Of a stretch of 64,000 bases of DNA, positions 1 through 12,689 are shown piece by piece. The notes under the pieces are model-generated. The model was given only the letters and a program-made list of their open reading frames with translations, did no database searches and was not told the origin of the DNA. This DNA comes from Albugo candida. Taxonomy: Eukaryota; Oomycota; Peronosporomycetes; Albuginales; Albuginaceae. The position numbers and the translations under genes were made by a program. The first letter of the stretch is position 1. Every line of letters begins with the position of its first letter. The stretch is from NCBI GenBank assembly GCA_905220665.1, contig CAJNAR010000006.1, positions 186,001 through 250,000 on the forward strand. Direction: 5' to 3'.

Positions 1-375
1 ATTGAGATCAACAATCTCCAGTTGACCAAGTAAATTGTTTTTGCTCATAAGGTTGACATATGCGGCAAATTGTTGTGCTGCTGCTAAATTGAGAGATTTG
101 TTGCGCAATGAAATTTCGAGAATTGGATTCTTTAATTGTTCAAACGGCATGAACGATTTCATCATATCGCATAATTGCGATTGATCGATGATCTCGCATT
201 CAGAATCCGCGAACGCTACCCTTTGGAAAGATGTCTTAACATTAGCATTAGCGTTCATAATTTTCGATTTTGGAACATCCAGAACCATGGATTCGTAACA
301 GTTAACAAACATGTCATAGCAACTGCGTTTTAATTTCAAAATTGCATATCTCCGACGCAATTCTTTTCTCGCCAT
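1..375 (-). CDS. Probable leucine-rich-repeat protein, N-terminal 125 residues (runs off window)
   Basis: Reading leftwards from the ATG at 375-373 there is an uninterrupted frame to the window edge, 125 codons. The N-terminus is basic (MARKELRRRYAILKLKR). The last 40 residues have the spacing of a ribonuclease-inhibitor-like leucine-rich repeat, ending LGQLEIVDLN, preceded by LEISLRNKSLNLAAAQQFA. I infer an LRR protein but cannot name the family from one repeat. Its ATG overlaps the ATG of the plus-strand gene at 374 within the tetranucleotide CATG, so there is no conventional intergenic promoter if both starts are right. The 3' part lies outside the window. Confidence 0.55.
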   Translation of the reverse strand, partial: MARKELRRRYAILKLKRSCYDMFVNCYESMVLDVPKSKIMNANANVKTSFQRVAFADSECEIIDQSQLCDMMKSFMPFEQLKNPILEISLRNKSLNLAAAQQFAAYVNLMSKNNLLGQLEIVDLN

Positions 376-1703
376 GTCGACTGAAAGAGCACCACTCTCA
401 TCAAATGATAACACATCAGCAGTAAAATCTCAGGAATCAATACCTGCGTTCTTGTCTCCAGTGTCTAAACTTGAATTGGCACGTAAATATGCTGCTGACG
501 AGCAACAAAAGCGAATTGAAGCTGCCAATGAGCGTTTAGTCAACCAATTAAAACAGCGCTCAATAAAGCGAAAGAAAACCGAAACTCAGCTTGAAGAACA
601 TATACAGAAAAAGATGAAGAAAATCGTGACGACGGAACGACTGCATACATCATATCTGAGTGAAGAAACGACAAATGACGCTGACTCGGAGGCTGAATCA
701 GGGCCCAATTCAATGAGGGTCATCAGTCAGATACAGAGTACTGTCGTCTCAAATGAGAAACCAGTACTTTCTGTGGATGGCGGTCAAGTGAGCATGGATT
801 CTGATCAGCAACGTCTACCAGAGCCAGGTACGATTTGCCTCTAATGAGATCTCTCGAGCAATCTACTATCACAGAATCTCACTTTCTATTTCACTGAGTT
901 AGTCGATCTCAGAAATGTTAGTGATATTAGCAGTTTGGAAACAGTAGAAGATGAAGGTATCACTCGAACGTTGCTACGGTCTGTGTCGAATACATTCAGA
1001 TGTATCATTTATCGTGCTTTAGTCAACCAACCGATTCAATGTTCATAGGGAGGCTAGAAAGAAGCTGGACCGAATAGCAGCCAATAGTGTATCGAATCAT
1101 AGCTCTCCGACGAGTTTTCAAAGCCCGAGCAAAGCGGCTATGCTAGAAGACTTTGAAAAAAGTCATTCGCACAGCGATCCGAGTCAAAAAAAAGCAGGAA
1201 CAGAGCTTCATCGGCCGTTGACCAACTATCATTTGAAACAAATGGGATACGCTGACAATGTCAACATATACGCTCCTATGCATGAACAGCAGTCGCAACT
1301 CAAGGAATTCGAAGCGAAGCAAACGCGAGTGGAACGTGATTGGAACATTCACAAGAAGATTGAATTTCAGTCTCCAAATCCCAATGAAGATTCTGAGTAC
1401 GATGATGAGGACTTCTTGTCGTACGAGGCAGATGATATGGAAGCATACACTAAAATATCAAAGAACGAGATAAGAGGATCGAATGCACATATGCAAACTC
1501 AACGGTATCTACCACAGCATTCAGAGCCATTGCAGCGCACTGAGCAATTGAAGAGGAGAAAAAATACGCGCTCATCTTCTCTGTGGTATGTACCATTATA
1601 TATGATATCGTTATTTTTGATGATTCTAGCCATCATGCTCGCAACGGATGTTTTTGAGGAGTACCATAACAATTTCTGGTCTCTAATATTACAATATGTT
1701 TAG
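374..1703 (+). CDS. Hypothetical tail-anchored protein, three exons (paralogue of the 1757-2330 gene)
   Basis: No known function. I propose exons 374-827, 903-978 and 1049-1703 (introns 75 and 70 bp), giving 394 residues with phases that agree. Exon 1 encodes a hydrophilic, Lys/Glu-rich helix (about residues 30-85). Exon 2 carries SSLETVEDEGITRTLL. Exon 3 is acidic and ends with one hydrophobic segment near the C-terminus (WYVPLYMISLFLMILAIML), followed by a short polar tail, which suggests a C-terminal membrane anchor. The second donor is a weak GTCTGT. It is supported because the minus-strand neighbour has an intron at exactly the same codon position and phase (GTCAGT). The stop lies 53 bp from that neighbour's stop. 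The start is uncertain because its ATG overlaps the divergent gene's ATG. Confidence 0.6.
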
Positions 1704-1756
1704 CATAGACACTTCGAGCTTGGTCATTGTGGCTCACTTTTGATTTCGAGGACTCC

Positions 1757-2330
1757 CTACCAGCTCGTCTTTAAATATACCTTGCAAACCTGAGCGCCGA
1801 TTTCTGTACGATCTATTGCATCGATCAATGCCAACCACGCAAGATATAATGTGAATATATACAGCGGGAACCAATACATCACAGAGAAAAATCTACTCCG
1901 ATAGTCTCCAAATTGCGACTGCTGAAAATATTCTTTGGACACGAGGGAGTGCAAATCTTGTGCAGCGTCTTTGAACAAGGATGCTGTTTCTTCAGAGTCC
2001 AAAGAAGCAACAGACCGCCAGTCAGACATACTGGAGTCCGCTGTATCGCTTTCTGTCGGACAATATGTTTCATCATTTTCCGCCAGGGACTCGGTTGTAT
2101 TTTCAAATAGTGTGCACCAGTCTGCGAATGATAGCTCAATTTTCGATAGTATCGTTCGCGTCTTCGAATAACTAGCAAGAAGTCAGCAAGATGAAAGTCA
2201 CCACATACAACTTAATCTACTGACCACAAGAACGCTCGGGTTATTTCATCGCCTTCCACAGTCTCAAGCGCCGAAACTGATGGAATTTTTGCCAAGTCGA
2301 CAGCAGAATCAGCCTCTACAAAACTATTGT
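1757..2330 (-). CDS. Hypothetical tail-anchored protein, 3' part (paralogue of the 374-1703 gene)
   Basis: The last exon is 2171-1757. It continues the open frame well upstream of its internal ATG at 2029. It is spliced by a 53-bp intron (2224-2172, GTCAGT...CTAG) to an upstream exon whose 5' edge I cannot fix (about 2330). The upstream exon reads SVSALETVEGDEITRAFL, matching SSLETVEDEGITRTLL of the plus-strand neighbour. The phase-2 intron sits at the same place in both. The C-terminus has a hydrophobic stretch, YWFPLYIFTLYLAWLALI, resembling WYVPLYMISLFLMILAIM in the neighbour. The middle is acidic and Ser/Thr-rich. Function unknown; I infer a membrane-anchored protein. First exon(s) and start were not found. 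Confidence 0.6.
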
Positions 2331-3102
2331 CAGATATGCTCGAACAACATATTGTCAGGAAAACACGCACTGGACGATAGTATTCGTTTCATCTCTTTTC
2401 TTGACCGAAAATCACAAACTAATCAATGCGATGCAGTAGTCGGTCTTGAGTCATAAGATTTCACACGGTCGCTGAACTCATCTCAAGATGCTACTATGCG
2501 TCACTCCTTCACGGATAAGCGACATTGCATCAACAATAGTCACTACCGATCTTGTAATCTAATTTCGTGTCAATCGTCAGATACGTTGGTCACAAATACT
2601 TGGAGCCGAGTTTTTCTCGAATCAATAATTGATCGCTGATTGATTGATATGGTTGCGCTCAATCGGGCTACTCACAAGACTAGATTGCAGGGGCGCTAGC
2701 TATCCCGAGCGCTTGACACTGCATCAGAGCGACTAGCATACAGTACTGACCGATATAGGGAACCGGGCAATGCCTTTTCTGTCGAATCGCTTGGATCGCT
2801 TATGATTCACGTGTTAATGCCGTAAAAAAGACGAGAGGACATTGACCTCTCAATAGCTCTTTTCTAAAGTTTACAATCCAATCATATCTTCTGTAGGTAT
2901 TTAGACCAATCAAGGTGATCCTAGGATTATAGGTAAAGATCGGCGTATTGTACCGACGACGTGGTACCGTGAGGAGCTAGTAAAGTTTAGTCAGAAGTAA
3001 TTACTCGCATCAGTGACATAAAAGATTTTGATTGTCCATTACGAAGCCCAACAACCGACTGAAAGAGTTGTTTGCGACGTATTCAGTTGAAGTAGCATCA
3101 AA
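2331..3102. other. Intergenic, with unresolved 5' end of the minus-strand gene
   Basis: This stretch must contain the 5' exon(s) of the minus-strand tail-anchored gene and the promoter of the UBR1-type gene. I see no long conserved frame, repeat or RNA gene in it. An open minus frame continues to about 2398, but no acceptor stands out. Confidence 0.4.
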
Positions 3103-6100
3103 ATGGTCACTTTACGAGGAAAGAAAGCATACACAAGTGTGAAAACGCGACCTGTGCGAGAAAAAAACACAGCCACGAGTAAAAAGAATTCCACGCGTGC
3201 AAATAAAAGACTCGATGCGATACCCAAACAAGAAAATATGGAGACTATCCCATCGGAAACCTCGCTTCACTTTGCGAATTTATCAAAAGAAGATCAATGG
3301 ATTCGAATGATGCGATTTTTAGTGCGCTCCACCTTATTTCTGAACAACTCAACGTCAATACAAGCGATGAATCTGGAGTCTTGTGCGAAAGTATCATCTC
3401 ATCGTGGAGGTACTCAAAGCTCAAACGAGGCAGAGCGGGCTCAGAATGCTCAGAATAAGAAAGCAACGGATGAAACATCTCCCATTCAATTTCTTTGTGA
3501 CTCACTACTGGTTGCTCAGTGCCTCACTCCGAAAGAAAATAAGTTGGACGCTCATCAGATTATCGACAAAATGGACAGAAGTACGCGGAAACGCATATGT
3601 GGGGAGGTTTTCGGAGCTGATGAAATTGCTTACAGCTGTCGAGATTGCCAAGTCGACCCAACCTGTGTTATTTGTAATGATTGCTTCTTGCAAAGGTTTG
3701 GAAATTCCCGAGTTGAGCGCTTTTTCAGTTGATAATGAGCTTATTCTTGTTAGTGACCATACCGGACATGTCGTATATTTTCAAAGAACAGCGGCCGGTA
3801 GCTCATGTGATTGTGGTGATCCTCAGGTTCATTGCATGTCTAGCAGGTTATCAATACTGTTTGCTGACATTGAATCTAGGCCTGGAAGCGAAGTGGGTTT
3901 TGCTGTAATCACGCTGGCATGGACGCTTTGGATGCAAGCACAATTGACGGTCGCATCTGGACCGACGCTTTGAAGTTTGACGGAAAGACAGGGAAGACAT
4001 TTGCAAAGTGGAGTAAGCAACTAAATTTGACCACAGCAATGTGTCAAAACGCTTTTGAAGTCATTGATTCGGTGATCGATCATGTGCATCAAACATTGAT
4101 CGCGATCGAAAACGCTTTTGAATTGGCGGAAGCTTTTGAGCTTTTTTCTCGAGGCATACACAACAAGGCTATAGTCTCCACGATTGAACACACCACGTCA
4201 ATATCACATACGCCGACTGGAAGCACTCCCAACGTACGCGTCCAACCGAATGACCACGCGCGAGGAAGGGTCGACGCTCAAGTAAAATCGGTTTTGAATC
4301 GCCCCGGTCAAGACAAAAGCAATTCACAAAATCAAAAATGTGAGCTATTTTACATACGCCTTCACAACGATGACGTACACACATACCACAAGGTAGAAGA
4401 AACACCAGCAATTGTTGAAGTGGACTTTAATTCTTTCTGACTGTATTGAACAGGTCGCTAATACGCTATCGACCACATTTCAACTCTCCGAATCGGTGTC
4501 CACTCGAATAGTTGATTCGATCGATCGACACGGCGATGCGATAATTCGACAGGATTTCCACATACTGGAGTGTCCCTACCCTGTTGCAGAATGTGCTTGG
4601 GCGACACTGAATGTGTCCGTGGCACCAGCCTGGTTAGATGAACAGATAGCACAACTCGAATCTTTACTAGACTGGCTGTACAAGCTCATACGACGGTCTG
4701 ATGGCTACGACGTTCTGGCCACACATGCCCTCTGTAAGCCGAGGAAAGTCTCGTTGCGGACAGTCGATGAGATATCGAGCATGTTTGACACTAATACGAC
4801 CTTGCTGGATCTGATCAAGGCAGGCAGTTTCGGTGTGCATCATCAGACTCGTAGCGTGTTTGAGAAAATGATTGGAAAAAAGTCGGTGCATACATGGGCT
4901 TACGAACTCGAGAAACAGATACGCTCTCGTTATGTCTTCTTCGGTAAAAGAGGCGACCAAGAGTCGACGAGCGGACCCACCATTGCTTCAAGAGAAAAGC
5001 TCCAGAAGATTAAATGCAACAATCAGTTCATAAGCAGCTTTGTGGAACACTTGGCAGAGACACGGGAGGAGGCACTTCAAACGAGTTCCGTCAATGTGAA
5101 AAAGATTCGGGATGGGTGCGAGGCTATTTTACAACATTACTACGTCGATAGAAATAAAGATGTCCCATTCCACTCAACGCTGGAGTTGTTGATGCGATAC
5201 GATGCTGTCTTTCGCAAAAGAACCTCGGAGAATCTGCATCGGATTCTTCGTGAACTACTGCTGTGCTCCTCTATCTTTCGAGACAAGATGCTGAAGAACT
5301 ACCTCTATGCGTATAAGCCAATGACAAAGTTTTATCTGCAAGGACTGGGGAACAGCAATGAAACAATATTTGATTTTGCAGTCCAGTTTCTGACCGACTC
5401 GAAACTTGTGCAAAAGTATACGAAGGCCGCAATACGACAAGAGGACGACCAATGGAATGAAGAAAAATCGTTAATTTCGATACCTCATCGACGACGTCCA
5501 GAGATTATCAAGGTATTCCTGGATGCCCTCTACGCCACTTTGTTGATTGCGTCACAACCGAAAGCCGACACTGGGGAAAACATCGTCATAGCAGGATCGT
5601 TAGACCCAGAATTGACCGTGATCAGCAATCAAAAATACAAGGTGAGCTATGTGATCATACTTTGCTACGATCACAACGCTGACAAAAGTTGGCTCGTTAG
5701 CATTGTGTGGACAATTTGGAATACGTGCTCAATGTCGGAGGAATCTCAAATGAATTGGTTTGTGTCGAAGAAAATCTCACTTTGTGGCTTTCGTGTTTAC
5801 GGATATTGCAGGTAAGTTGATTTCAAGAAAGAGTATGTGCACGTGATTATGACTCGCTTGTGGTAATAGAATGGAGACGCCGAACGACGTCGGGGTCCTT
5901 GGGAAGCTCACGTTGAGTATGAATCAGATACCTGGCTGTCAATGTTTAATCTCGGCATTCGAATGCATTCAATCTTTCCGGTTGCGTGGAGTCGGTTTGG
6001 TGCTAATGCACTCCATCAACATGAAATGACAATTCCTCAAATCTTCAAGGTGATCACGAATGTGATAATTTCGACATGTAAAGAGCTTCATGCGGGAAAG

Positions 6101-9100
6101 GAAGATAAACATGTTCTGCCGGTCTACGCACTCGCGTCAGAATCTGACTCATCGTCTGAAAATGGCTTTTTGACGCACAAGTTTGACTACGCGTCCTTCA
6201 AGGTGTCAATGCATGTACCACTTCATCGATTATTTGCGTGTGCTGTACGTCGCGTCTGTATCTACGACATGGAGCATTCTCAATCACTCGAGCAATACGG
6301 TCTGCTTGCAACACTTGGTTTGGATACATTAACCATTACTGAGCGCGTGGAGCTGGTAGAAGCTCCACTACGCTGTCTCGTGATGGCTTCGCAGATTCAT
6401 TCGAATTTGTGGCGACGTAATGGGGACGAGAATATGATGGCTCAATTATACAATTACTCTGCATTACCGTATTGCATCCATTACCGAGATGCAGATGTAT
6501 TCATGATGCAGCTTGGAGTTTTGCTACTTGGAGCAGAAAGTATGATGGCACGTATTATGGATCGTTTCGAGATCGCAGCATATTTCGCACGCGATACTGC
6601 TGGCGATTCCGTGTCACCAGTTGATCCAGAACGATATTGTAAAGTGCTGGGGTATTATACACTATCCAACGACGCCATTGATAATCAGCGATATTTGCAG
6701 CTGGTCGAAGAATTTCTGCGATTAATCATCATCATTGGAACAACTCTTCCGTGCTCTATGGGGGCAGAATATGACGAAACTTTCCTCAAACAGGAGATGT
6801 TGCAGCAATTATGTGCAAAACCGTACCCATTCAGTCGTCTCTTTGAGCTCGCAATTCTACCGTCTGGACAAGACGATATCTCTATTTCGAGACTAGAAGA
6901 CATTTTGTCGCAGATCGCAGACTTTAATCCTCCGTTGGGTCTCGAACCTGGGCGTTATACCCTCAAGTCAGGACTCTTGGAACAGTACAATCCTTACTTT
7001 CTTCATTTGAATCGTGAATCTCATGAATTGGCTCGCGATCGATGGACCACATTTCGAGCACAGCTGCGGCAAGAAACGCACAACAGTAAAAGCATTTCAC
7101 AACCCGTTTATCCACCACCACGACCTACACCATTTGTACGACCCGTGCAAGAAATTCTTACATGTCGAAGTACGATGACAATCATCGGAACAATTTTGGA
7201 GCGTGCTCTCCGTTCGGATTCAGTGACGACCCAACAACCTCCAGCAATATTTGGAGTGTCTGATGGAGTGCTCACGACCAATTTGCATTTACTTGCTCTC
7301 AGTATACACGTCTTGGTGATCCGTCAGGAACAAGCGGAAGCACCAGATATACTTTTTGATCAGCTTTGTACGAAGACTAGCACTTTAAAACATTCTCTGA
7401 TGGAGCTTTTAGTACAACTTTCAGCGGGCAGTTCTTTGTTGGATGTCGATCAATTGGAAGTGGTTGAATGGATTTTGGCATTTGTGTCGGATAATTCATC
7501 TGAATGCAAAGGATCGATTGAGAGAGCGACTGGTAAACTGAAGCAAAGCGTTGGTGGAAGTGGAGCACATGGAGATGCGGGTACACCAGGTTCGGAGTCA
7601 ATGCATGACCGAAAAGAAGCCGCTAGGAAGCGTGTCCTTGATGCAATGGCCAAACAACAAGCATCTTTTCAACTTATGATGTCGCAAAACGACGAACGCA
7701 GTCACGAAGAATCCGACAATGAAAATGAGACAACATCATCCGTGACGCCTCCTTCTCAAAGTCGAGAGCGCAAAATGATCTTAAAGAGACGAAATGCAGA
7801 CAGTGGAGACACACTCACCGTCATGGGACAGCATAAGCGACATAAAAGTGTCATCGAATTGAAGTGTATTTTGTGCCACGACAGCTCGAAACAGGCTGAA
7901 ATGGGTGTCGCTGCACTTGTACATCAGTCAACCGTGATGTCAACTTCATTTCGTCCAGACCCCAGTGTGGCCTTACAGGCTGATGGAGCAAAAGCGAGGC
8001 GAAATATCAAAGATTTGATCGAAAAGATTGGATTGTGCTCTGGTACTGAAAGTCTATTGAGTCATACTTTTGGAAGTGAAGCAGACATGCATGCTTTTGG
8101 CTCTCCCCTGGAAGATTGGATTGGTAGAAGTGTTCCAGAAGATGGGTTTTCTCTCGAGATAGATAATACGATGGAGTACTTACCGGCAATCCAGACTTTG
8201 GGAACAGAGACCAATCCCGCAAATGGCCGAATGATGCTCATTGAGGCCGACATGGATAACTTTGTGGTCGAAGGTGGGGAATCGGGTGATTCAGCTGGCA
8301 GTCCCTTATTAGATCTCTCTCGTCCTACCACCTTGCGACGAACAGAACGCCAAGCCACACGAACCAATCGTCACCGCAACATGACTGCTGAAGATGAAAG
8401 CACAGAACGGATCGGAACAGCCTCAGCACGACGAACGACAGTGTCACATTCGCCTTCAAAATTATACCTGCGTCCTTGCGGATTGCACATTCGGACGTGT
8501 CAACACGCTGTTCATCGATCCTGCTTGGATGGATACATTCGCTGTTTGCATGAAAAAGCAACTCGAGGAGAGGATTACGATGGTGTACAAGCAATCGACC
8601 CCGACTCGACCATGATGCAATTTCTATGTCCTCTGTGCAAAACAATCTCGAATGTACTCATTCCAACATCAGACTGTCTGACATGTGATGAAAAGGACGT
8701 CTCGTACGACAAAACCAGCGCAGCATCTTCAAAACCTCATTGGTATGACATTTTGCAAGAACAAGCTACTTTCTCGAATTGGTACCGTGTAGTCTTTGGT
8801 CGCGATGGAACCAGCAAGGATAACGAGCCAAGTCTCGTGGAACATGAACAATGGCGAGATTATTTCGAGCAGACTCTGTGGGAACCTCATGGAAGTCTGG
8901 AGAAGGGAGCTCCTTATCTCTGGTCAGCTTGCGCATACTCCATTGCCTCTTTCAGTAGAATTGTGGAGGAAGAATTCAGGAATGCTTCTGGTGGAGATGA
9001 TATATTCGACCCACTTGTCCATCCTTGTCCTTCTACTTTGAAAAAGGAGATGCACTCGTTGACTCTCACGACCAAATTCTGTCGATGGTCTTTCACGCTT

Positions 9101-10550
9101 TTGGAACACAGTGAAGACGCTAAAATCATCTGGGAAACTGCAAAGCGGTGCTCTCCCTTACACTACGAGACGAAGCGTGATCACAACAAATTCACAAAAG
9201 TCTTGGGCACCATCGATCCATGCTTGCGCGGTACGATTTGGGGATTACTGGTTGCCGATAATTTCACGGTCAGAAAGTTTGATTGTTTGCGAAATTTGAT
9301 GCACGAACTTAGTACTCGTTCTATTGTAGGCGTTCGTGGTGGCCAGCGTATTATCGTTAAAGTTGGAGAAAATCGGTCTCAGCATCCCGGTGTTTGCTGC
9401 AGCTGATCTACTTCAACGACTCTACCTCGAGTTTTTTGCACATGTCGAATGTGGTGCCGGTATTCTTCTTCAAGAAAGTGAGAACGCTGCGTCAAATGAA
9501 TCGTCCGAGTTGGATGAACGAGCTTCAACGAGGAGGACGAGGATGGAAACACGTAAAATGAAGGCTCAATCATCAAGTGCACAATACAAATCGATTCCAG
9601 TTCAAAGCACAGAAAGCATCAAGACGCTTATTCAAACAAAACTTGACAGCATAGAAGTGGATGAACACAGCGCATACATTGTATCAATTCTACAGATATT
9701 GTTACGCATAGCTTGCTTGTTTCCTGATCAAAAGCTGAAAAATCGAGGCATCAGCAATTTTGAGCAGCGAGTCTCAAGGATCGTACAATCCAACCAACTG
9801 CTAGTGCGTCGGATGAAGCTATTCTGGAGGTGCTTATTTGTCGATACTCAATGGTCAGAAAGCATGCGACATCTGATATCAGTACCCTCAATGGCAGAGT
9901 TTGCAGAGAGCCCGGATAATGTCTTGACGCAACTATGGAAATGGTGCGTGGATCGTCGAAGCAATCAGCGATATTTAAGTGTTGCCAACAAGCGTGAAGT
10001 CTGTGAGCATACTGAGGACTGCAGTGATTCCTACACAGCAAGCATGTTTATCTTGCGAGAGAACTCTTTTGAGCCGCAATTAGTCGACCTCCCCATCCAG
10101 TACGACAAGCTGTACAGTCAACACATGGGTCAAAAGTGTGAGCGGTGCGATAAAGTTCCGACAGAAGCAGGATTGTGTTTAGTTTGCGGGCAATATCTTT
10201 GCTGCGGTGATTCGTGTTGCGAGACCCCGTACATGCTTGATGGTCCTCCTGTTGGCGAGTGTACACGACATGCGGCTGAATGTGGAGGCGGTGTCGGAAT
10301 CGTGCTTTTACTGGATCAATGCCGTGTTGTTATTATAGCAGGAAGTATGGCAGCGTACTTTCCAAGCCCTTATGTCGATGCGCATGGTGAAGAAGATATT
10401 GGCCTACAGCGTGGTCGTCCATTACGTCTGGATATGGCGAGGTATCGGCATTTGGAGAGCTTATGGATCAATCATCGTATCTTTGCTGAAGTGTCCCGCC
10501 AACGGAACTTGTGTGATCCTCAGTATGCGATCAATCTCTCGTATTTGTAA
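3103..10550 (+). CDS. UBR1: UBR1/UBR2-type N-recognin E3 ubiquitin ligase
   Basis: N-degron pathway E3 ligase that recognises destabilising N-terminal residues. My exons are 3103-3695, 3754-3826, 3880-4392, 4454-5641, 5701-5811, 5870-9268 and 9330-10550 (introns 58, 53, 61, 59, 58 and 61 bp), 2365 residues. The UBR box is spread over exons 1-3: CGEVFGADEIAYSCRDC, then SSCDCGDPQ, then WKRSGFCCNHAG, with the zinc-binding Cys/His present. A ClpS-like type-2 N-degron pocket follows (LHNDDVHTYHKV, about residue 383), its last codons joined by the 61-bp intron. The RING starts CILCHD near residue 1490 and resumes about 200 residues later as CGLHIRTCQHAVH...FLCPLCK, so the first Cys pair is separated from the rest by a long Ser/acidic insert. 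The C-terminal autoinhibitory-type Zn region has CERCDKVPTEAGLCLVCGQYL. Length fits the family. Confidence 0.92.
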
Positions 10551-12526
10551 GGTTTTGATATGAAAAATCATGAAGTTCGACTGACATTTTGTATGACCAA
10601 TTGCGAATCTCTACTTTGTGAGATGACGACTGCTTGCTTCCGACAGCACAAGAGCAAGAAAAGCTTCTATTCTATTACGATGTGATTCTTCTCATTACAA
10701 GTGGCCAAAAGCGACAGGTAAGAGGGCAATTGGTTGTCGTTGTATTGTTCTTTTCGAGAATAAACGCGCAACAAACGACAAAAGCCGCAAACTCGGATAT
10801 GTGTGGTAGCGCATATGTTCAGTGCCGAATGCTTGCATCGATAATTCCTTGAGATCCATGCACAAATATCGCCATCCTGTCTCAAAGCCAAAGGAAAGAG
10901 AAATTTGAGATTTACTTTGATCCGCATCGACTATCGCTAGGCTTTCTGACAATAAGAGGCGCACTTGTGGATATATGTGCTTACACGACTGATGAGATCG
11001 AATTGATGCAGTTCGAAGACCTCTTGGCTATATTTCAGCCCGCTCCTTGAACTTATTGCTTTGATATCGGCTTTTGAACGCCATTCTGCGATACGAGTCT
11101 CCAAATTCTAGAGGCCATATCACGGTCACGATTCTAACAAGATCTGCATGGTTTTGACATCTGGGACGACGTCATTACTCATGAGATGAAAGATCGTCTA
11201 AGTAGTGTATAGGTGGTAGCCTATCTATTCGATCAGCTCACCATTCGGCCACCATATGATCTCAAGAATGTAGCTGCGCTCAATATATCATGTCGATGTT
11301 TATCGTCGATCTTGCGTTGAAAGCGTTGCTATTGACCAATGCGGCAACGATCAGCGCTTTTTGTGACATCTATTCTGTATGCATGGCAATGAGCATACTT
11401 GAATGATACTCCAAGATAATCCCAGAAAAGCTCATCGACAGCTCTGGTGAGAACAGAGCATGAAAAGTAGGAAGGCTATTTTTGTGTGACGACTCGAAAT
11501 CTCGCAAAAAGCACTTCTTGTTGTCAATAATAAAGAAGTTAGATTAGGCCACGTCCATATGAATGATCCATCAAGACATACTTATTGTGTTGCGTGCAGA
11601 TTTGATGATAAGCTTGGTCCCAATCATTGGTAAAATCAAAATCATCCGAGGGACTCGCTGCCGACTACCATGATCAATTAAGTACAGACATCGCAAAAAT
11701 CTGTATTTACGTAAGCAATGATGACAAAACGGACTACATTTCCTCTTATTCCCCCCCCCGCGTTTTCTGAACAAATTAAGTATGTCACATTGGGTCTGGA
11801 AAGCCGCGCTGAAATGAATGCACTATAGTAGATGGCCGTAATGTGGTCGATGAAGAGGACTAATGAGTATTGCATGGACAAAACGGTTCATGTCTCCGAA
11901 AGCTACATCGAGACAGCGGTGGTGCTAGGCATATACAAAGCACTCGAATATTTTCAAAGAAAAGTGCTGACATTTTATGCACGATGGGAGTAAAACTGCT
12001 CGAATATGCTCAAGTGTCTTGCTAAGTTCCAAATTCAATCGGCCACTTCAAGAGCAGACATTTTGCTTTAATAAATTTCAGGGTTTCCACCAGCTTCACG
12101 ATATTTAAGACAAAGCGATGCTGATGCCAGATTTCGACCAGTTGATGTTCCACAAAGTTAAGTCAATGGAGAATTGCCGTCACTTGTTGATCATTGTCGA
12201 CGATTAACCTGGTAGAAGAAGAGTGGCTGAAGTCAAAATCAGAGAATTGATGCTCACTGTATCGGCCGTACTTGCAAGTTTATTTATTTATTCCAGCGAT
12301 AGAAGCAACACATCACAAGTGGGCGCTTGAATGTAATTTGCTAAATGATTCTATTCTACAATCGGTTTTGGAACTAGGTAGCTTCTCTTAGAATTATGCA
12401 TCAAGATCGAATTATAGCCGAGTACTGACACAACCTGGGGTCCTTGAGTGACTAAACATGTGGACCAATTTTCTTTCCAGTACTTGAGAAGCTTTGCACT
12501 TTCAAGTACTAGTCCATTTATCAGAC
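10551..12526. other. Long gap, no firm gene
   Basis: No frame here shows consistent coding character. A plus-strand patch at about 10631-10718 looks protein-like and ends at a good donor (GTAAGA), but no partner exon follows. On the minus strand 10695-10964 is open and moderately protein-like. A homopolymer of nine C lies at 11751-11759. This may be decayed sequence next to the retrotransposon. Confidence 0.4.
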
Positions 12527-12599
12527 GTTGACGCTCAATATATTCTACTTTTACTTCCTACATCCTTTGCACAAGTGCGAACAGCGCCAACATCTAATA
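12527..12599 (+). repeat. 5' LTR remnant
   Basis: Matches the last 73 bp of the 3' LTR with scattered differences. Both share GTTGACGCTCA at the left, CACAAGTGCGAACAGCG near the right and CTAATA at the end. Sequence left of 12527 shows no similarity to the rest of the 3' LTR, so the 5' LTR is truncated or replaced. Confidence 0.7.
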
Positions 12600-12689
12600 G
12601 GTTGTGAGCCCAGCTAAACGTGTTGATGGTGCGGCTAAACCAGCGGCACCTACCGTGATGGTCGATGGTTAAGATAAGGCCACCGATCA

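Noticed and set aside
1879..2178. Minus-strand 99-codon open frame
   Set aside because: It is an alternative frame over the last exon of the tail-anchored gene, whose own frame carries the conserved motifs.
8062..8645. Minus-strand frames of about 100 codons inside the UBR1-type gene
   Set aside because: Antisense to a conserved coding exon; no splice or family support.
12265..12526. Expected position of a full 5' LTR
   Set aside because: No similarity to the 3' LTR could be seen by eye; only the last 73 bp match.
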